Shown: positions 23,395-24,846 of the stretch, in pieces | Layout: each line of letters begins with the position of its first letter | How positions within the stretch are numbered: position 1 is the stretch's first letter | Assembly: GCA_049416425.1 (NCBI GenBank) | Contig: JBMSHD010000017.1 | Coordinates: 1 to 24,846 of the forward strand | Source: JBMSHD01 sp049416425 | GTDB taxonomy: Bacteria > Pseudomonadota > Gammaproteobacteria > Francisellales > Francisellaceae | Direction: 5' to 3' | Length of the DNA stretch: 24,846 bases | Notes under the pieces: generated by a model | Databases searched by the model: none | What the model saw: only the letters and a program-made list of their open reading frames with translations | What the model was told of the DNA's origin: nothing | Made by a program: the position numbers and the translations under genes

Positions 23395-24579
23395 ATGTCG
23401 GATACAAGACGATTATTGAATATTTGCGGCATTTTTTTAGGCGTTGCCGTGATTGCTATGATTTTTTCGGAATTGAATACAGCACTTGCTGATATCAAAC
23501 AGGCGTTGCACGCTTCAGTGAGCCAAATCCAATGGATTATTAACATCTATGGTGTAATTATCTGTAGTACCATGGTTGTGGTTGGTAGGGTTGCCGACAG
23601 ATATGGGCGAAAAAAAATCTACTTGTTAGGTCTTTTTCTGCTTGGGGTATCAATGCTGATATCCGCGTTTACCTCAAGTGCGAATCTGATCATTTTTTCT
23701 CAAGCCCTGACAGGACTTTCTGGTGCAATGATTCTCCCCGTATCTCAAGCACTGACGGTTAATGCTTTTGACTCGACTGATCAAGGTAGAGCCATCGGGT
23801 TATGGGCAGCTAATGCTGGCCTTGCGCTCGCGGCTGGACCTCTGGTTGCTGGTGTCGTTATCCATCTATTGGGCTGGCGATGGGTGTTTTTGTGCAATGT
23901 GATTGTTTCGGTAATCAGCTTTATTACGGTTTTGGCATACACGACTGAATCCAAAAGTAAGGACACTGGTAATGTCTTAAACTTATTTGGCTCATTTTTA
24001 TTAATAGTTACTATCGCGAGTATCGTGTTAGTTCTTAGTGAAGGTCAAAGTTTACCAACAGTATTAAATGCATTGCTTTGTGTTTTATTTGTGGTGGGGC
24101 TTGTCTGGTTTGTGGTGCACGAGAAAAAAGCCAAAACACCCATTATTCAAGAGGCGCTGTTTAAATCGAAGACATTTTTGTTAGCTTCGCTCTGTATCTT
24201 TTGTCTTCTTTTTGCTGTTTGGTCGATAATGTTTCTTATGCCTTTATTTTTGCAAGAAAAGTTTGGTTACAGCGCATTATCCGCTGGGCTCTATATGCTG
24301 GGAATAACGCTGCCCCTAGCTGTATTATCAATTACTGCAGGAAATTGGTACAAAAGATTCGGCCCCAAAAAATTAATTGCTACCGGTCTTTTGTTCATTT
24401 TGAGTGATAAAGCCGCCTATGACTTCATCAGAAGCACGAAGGCACCGTTTAGCTTTTCGCAAGCCAGAAAGTATCTGATTGAGCGATTGAGTTTTGGTGT
24501 GTTTTATCAAAACATCGACCGACAACCCAAAAATGACCAAAAATCATGGCTTTTGTGGATAATAAGAATGATCATTTAG
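23395..24579 (+). CDS. MFS transporter (DHA2/EmrB-QacA type), C-terminus truncated and replaced
   Basis: The first roughly 340 residues are a major facilitator of the drug:H+ antiporter-2 type. Seen are 'IFSELNTALADIKQAL', 'QWIINIYGVIICSTMVVVGRVADRYGRKKIYLLG' (split here: motif A is G-R-V-A-D-R-Y-G-R-K), motif C-like 'LAAGPLVAGVV' and 'LGWRWVFLCNV'. About ten membrane helices can be counted where the family has fourteen. After 'LIATGLLFILS' (near 24403) the sequence changes to a polar, non-membrane tail of about 56 residues (from 'DKAAYDFIRS' on) that I do not recognise and that does not belong to this family. The transporter is therefore probably inactive although the frame is open. GGAG lies nine bases before the ATG. 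Related transporters export drugs or dyes; no substrate can be inferred. Confidence 0.75.
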   Translation: MSDTRRLLNICGIFLGVAVIAMIFSELNTALADIKQALHASVSQIQWIINIYGVIICSTMVVVGRVADRYGRKKIYLLGLFLLGVSMLISAFTSSANLIIFSQALTGLSGAMILPVSQALTVNAFDSTDQGRAIGLWAANAGLALAAGPLVAGVVIHLLGWRWVFLCNVIVSVISFITVLAYTTESKSKDTGNVLNLFGSFLLIVTIASIVLVLSEGQSLPTVLNALLCVLFVVGLVWFVVHEKKAKTPIIQEALFKSKTFLLASLCIFCLLFAVWSIMFLMPLFLQEKFGYSALSAGLYMLGITLPLAVLSITAGNWYKRFGPKKLIATGLLFILSDKAAYDFIRSTKAPFSFSQARKYLIERLSFGVFYQNIDRQPKNDQKSWLLWIIRMII

Positions 24580-24620
24580 CAAAAATTGGGAAAGTTCAGT
24601 TTTTAAGGTTCAACTAATTA

Positions 24621-24809
24621 TCAAGTGCATCTCAGTTGTATAATGCGCTGTATGTTGTTTTCATCAATCCACCCTTTTATGGTTGCAATATGTATGGCTT
24701 CGGCTATTGAGGAAATATTCAATCGGGTTTTGATATGTTGAAGATGTGATTTAACCGTGTGATAGCTAATAAAAAGCATTCTGGCAATCTCCTTTAGGAA
24801 CGCGCTCAA
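24621..24809 (-). pseudogene. C-terminal fragment of a LuxR/NarL-type transcription regulator
   Basis: The sequence 'KEIARMLFISYHTVKSHL' followed by 'QHIKTRLNISSIAEAIHIA' and 'GWI' is the LuxR-type helix-turn-helix, with the recognition helix H-T-V-K-S-H-L. About 55 residues of this domain are present and end in a natural stop. Upstream (higher coordinates) the frame closes with a stop at 24822-24824. The usual 'L-T-x-R-E-x-E-V-L' start of the domain is missing, so the N-terminal part has been lost or shifted. The TTG at 24809 is a formal start only. The window ends 37 bases beyond. Not expected to work as a regulator, though a short DNA-binding peptide cannot be excluded. Confidence 0.65.
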
Positions 24810-24846
24810 AATAACTTCCCATTATTGTATTCATATTGTTCATACG

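Overview
The window looks like the chromosome of a gammaproteobacterium of moderate GC content. The evidence is the gene content and local order: rpsF-rpsR-rplI-dnaB, rlmN followed by a PilF/PilW-type TPR lipoprotein, the roughly 800-residue GyrB, and rsmH-ftsL-ftsI. I cannot name the genus. Several neighbours that are usually conserved are missing: priB between rpsF and rpsR, alr after dnaB, rodZ-ispG-hisS after pilW, glyS after glyQ, purK after purE, mraZ before rsmH, and murE after ftsI. This points to a rearranged genome with broken operons.

Layout. 1-630: a predicted outer-membrane lipoprotein of a conserved uncharacterised type. 735-1809: ribosomal genes rpsF, rpsR and rplI, behind a leader that could be an S6:S18 autoregulatory RNA, closed by a clear intrinsic terminator (1878-1903). 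1945-2030: a two-hairpin nested palindrome, like a REPIN or MITE. 2080-3486: dnaB. 3565-8082: rlmN, pilW, a fused alpha/beta-hydrolase-patatin protein, and rluB, nearly contiguous. 8336-10783: gyrB with an extended -10 promoter. 10911-16819: glyQ, then the tightly packed rmuC, cinA-like gene, purE and nadE. 16849-17824: two small membrane-protein genes on the minus strand. 17922-22838: trpB-trpA-rsmH-ftsL-ftsI, closely spaced, so tryptophan synthase and septal cell-wall synthesis may share a transcript.

22839-24846 is different. Directly after ftsI, where murE is expected, there is a mosaic of broken genes: the 5' end of an IS3-type transposase OrfA, the 3' third of an aldo/keto reductase, an MFS drug-efflux-type transporter whose C-terminus is replaced by an unrelated tail, and the C-terminal DNA-binding end of a LuxR-type regulator on the opposite strand. 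This is most simply read as decayed, insertion-sequence-associated accessory DNA at a rearrangement breakpoint.

The observations most worth following are two apparent pseudo-enzyme domains. One is an alpha/beta-hydrolase domain that has lost its nucleophile Ser and its His and is fused to an intact patatin phospholipase domain (5473-7224). The other is a CinA-like protein whose C-terminal PncC (NMN deamidase) half lacks the active-site motif, encoded two genes upstream of nadE. I saw no tRNA, rRNA, CRISPR array, prophage or complete insertion sequence. Nothing here amounts to a demonstrably new multi-gene system.
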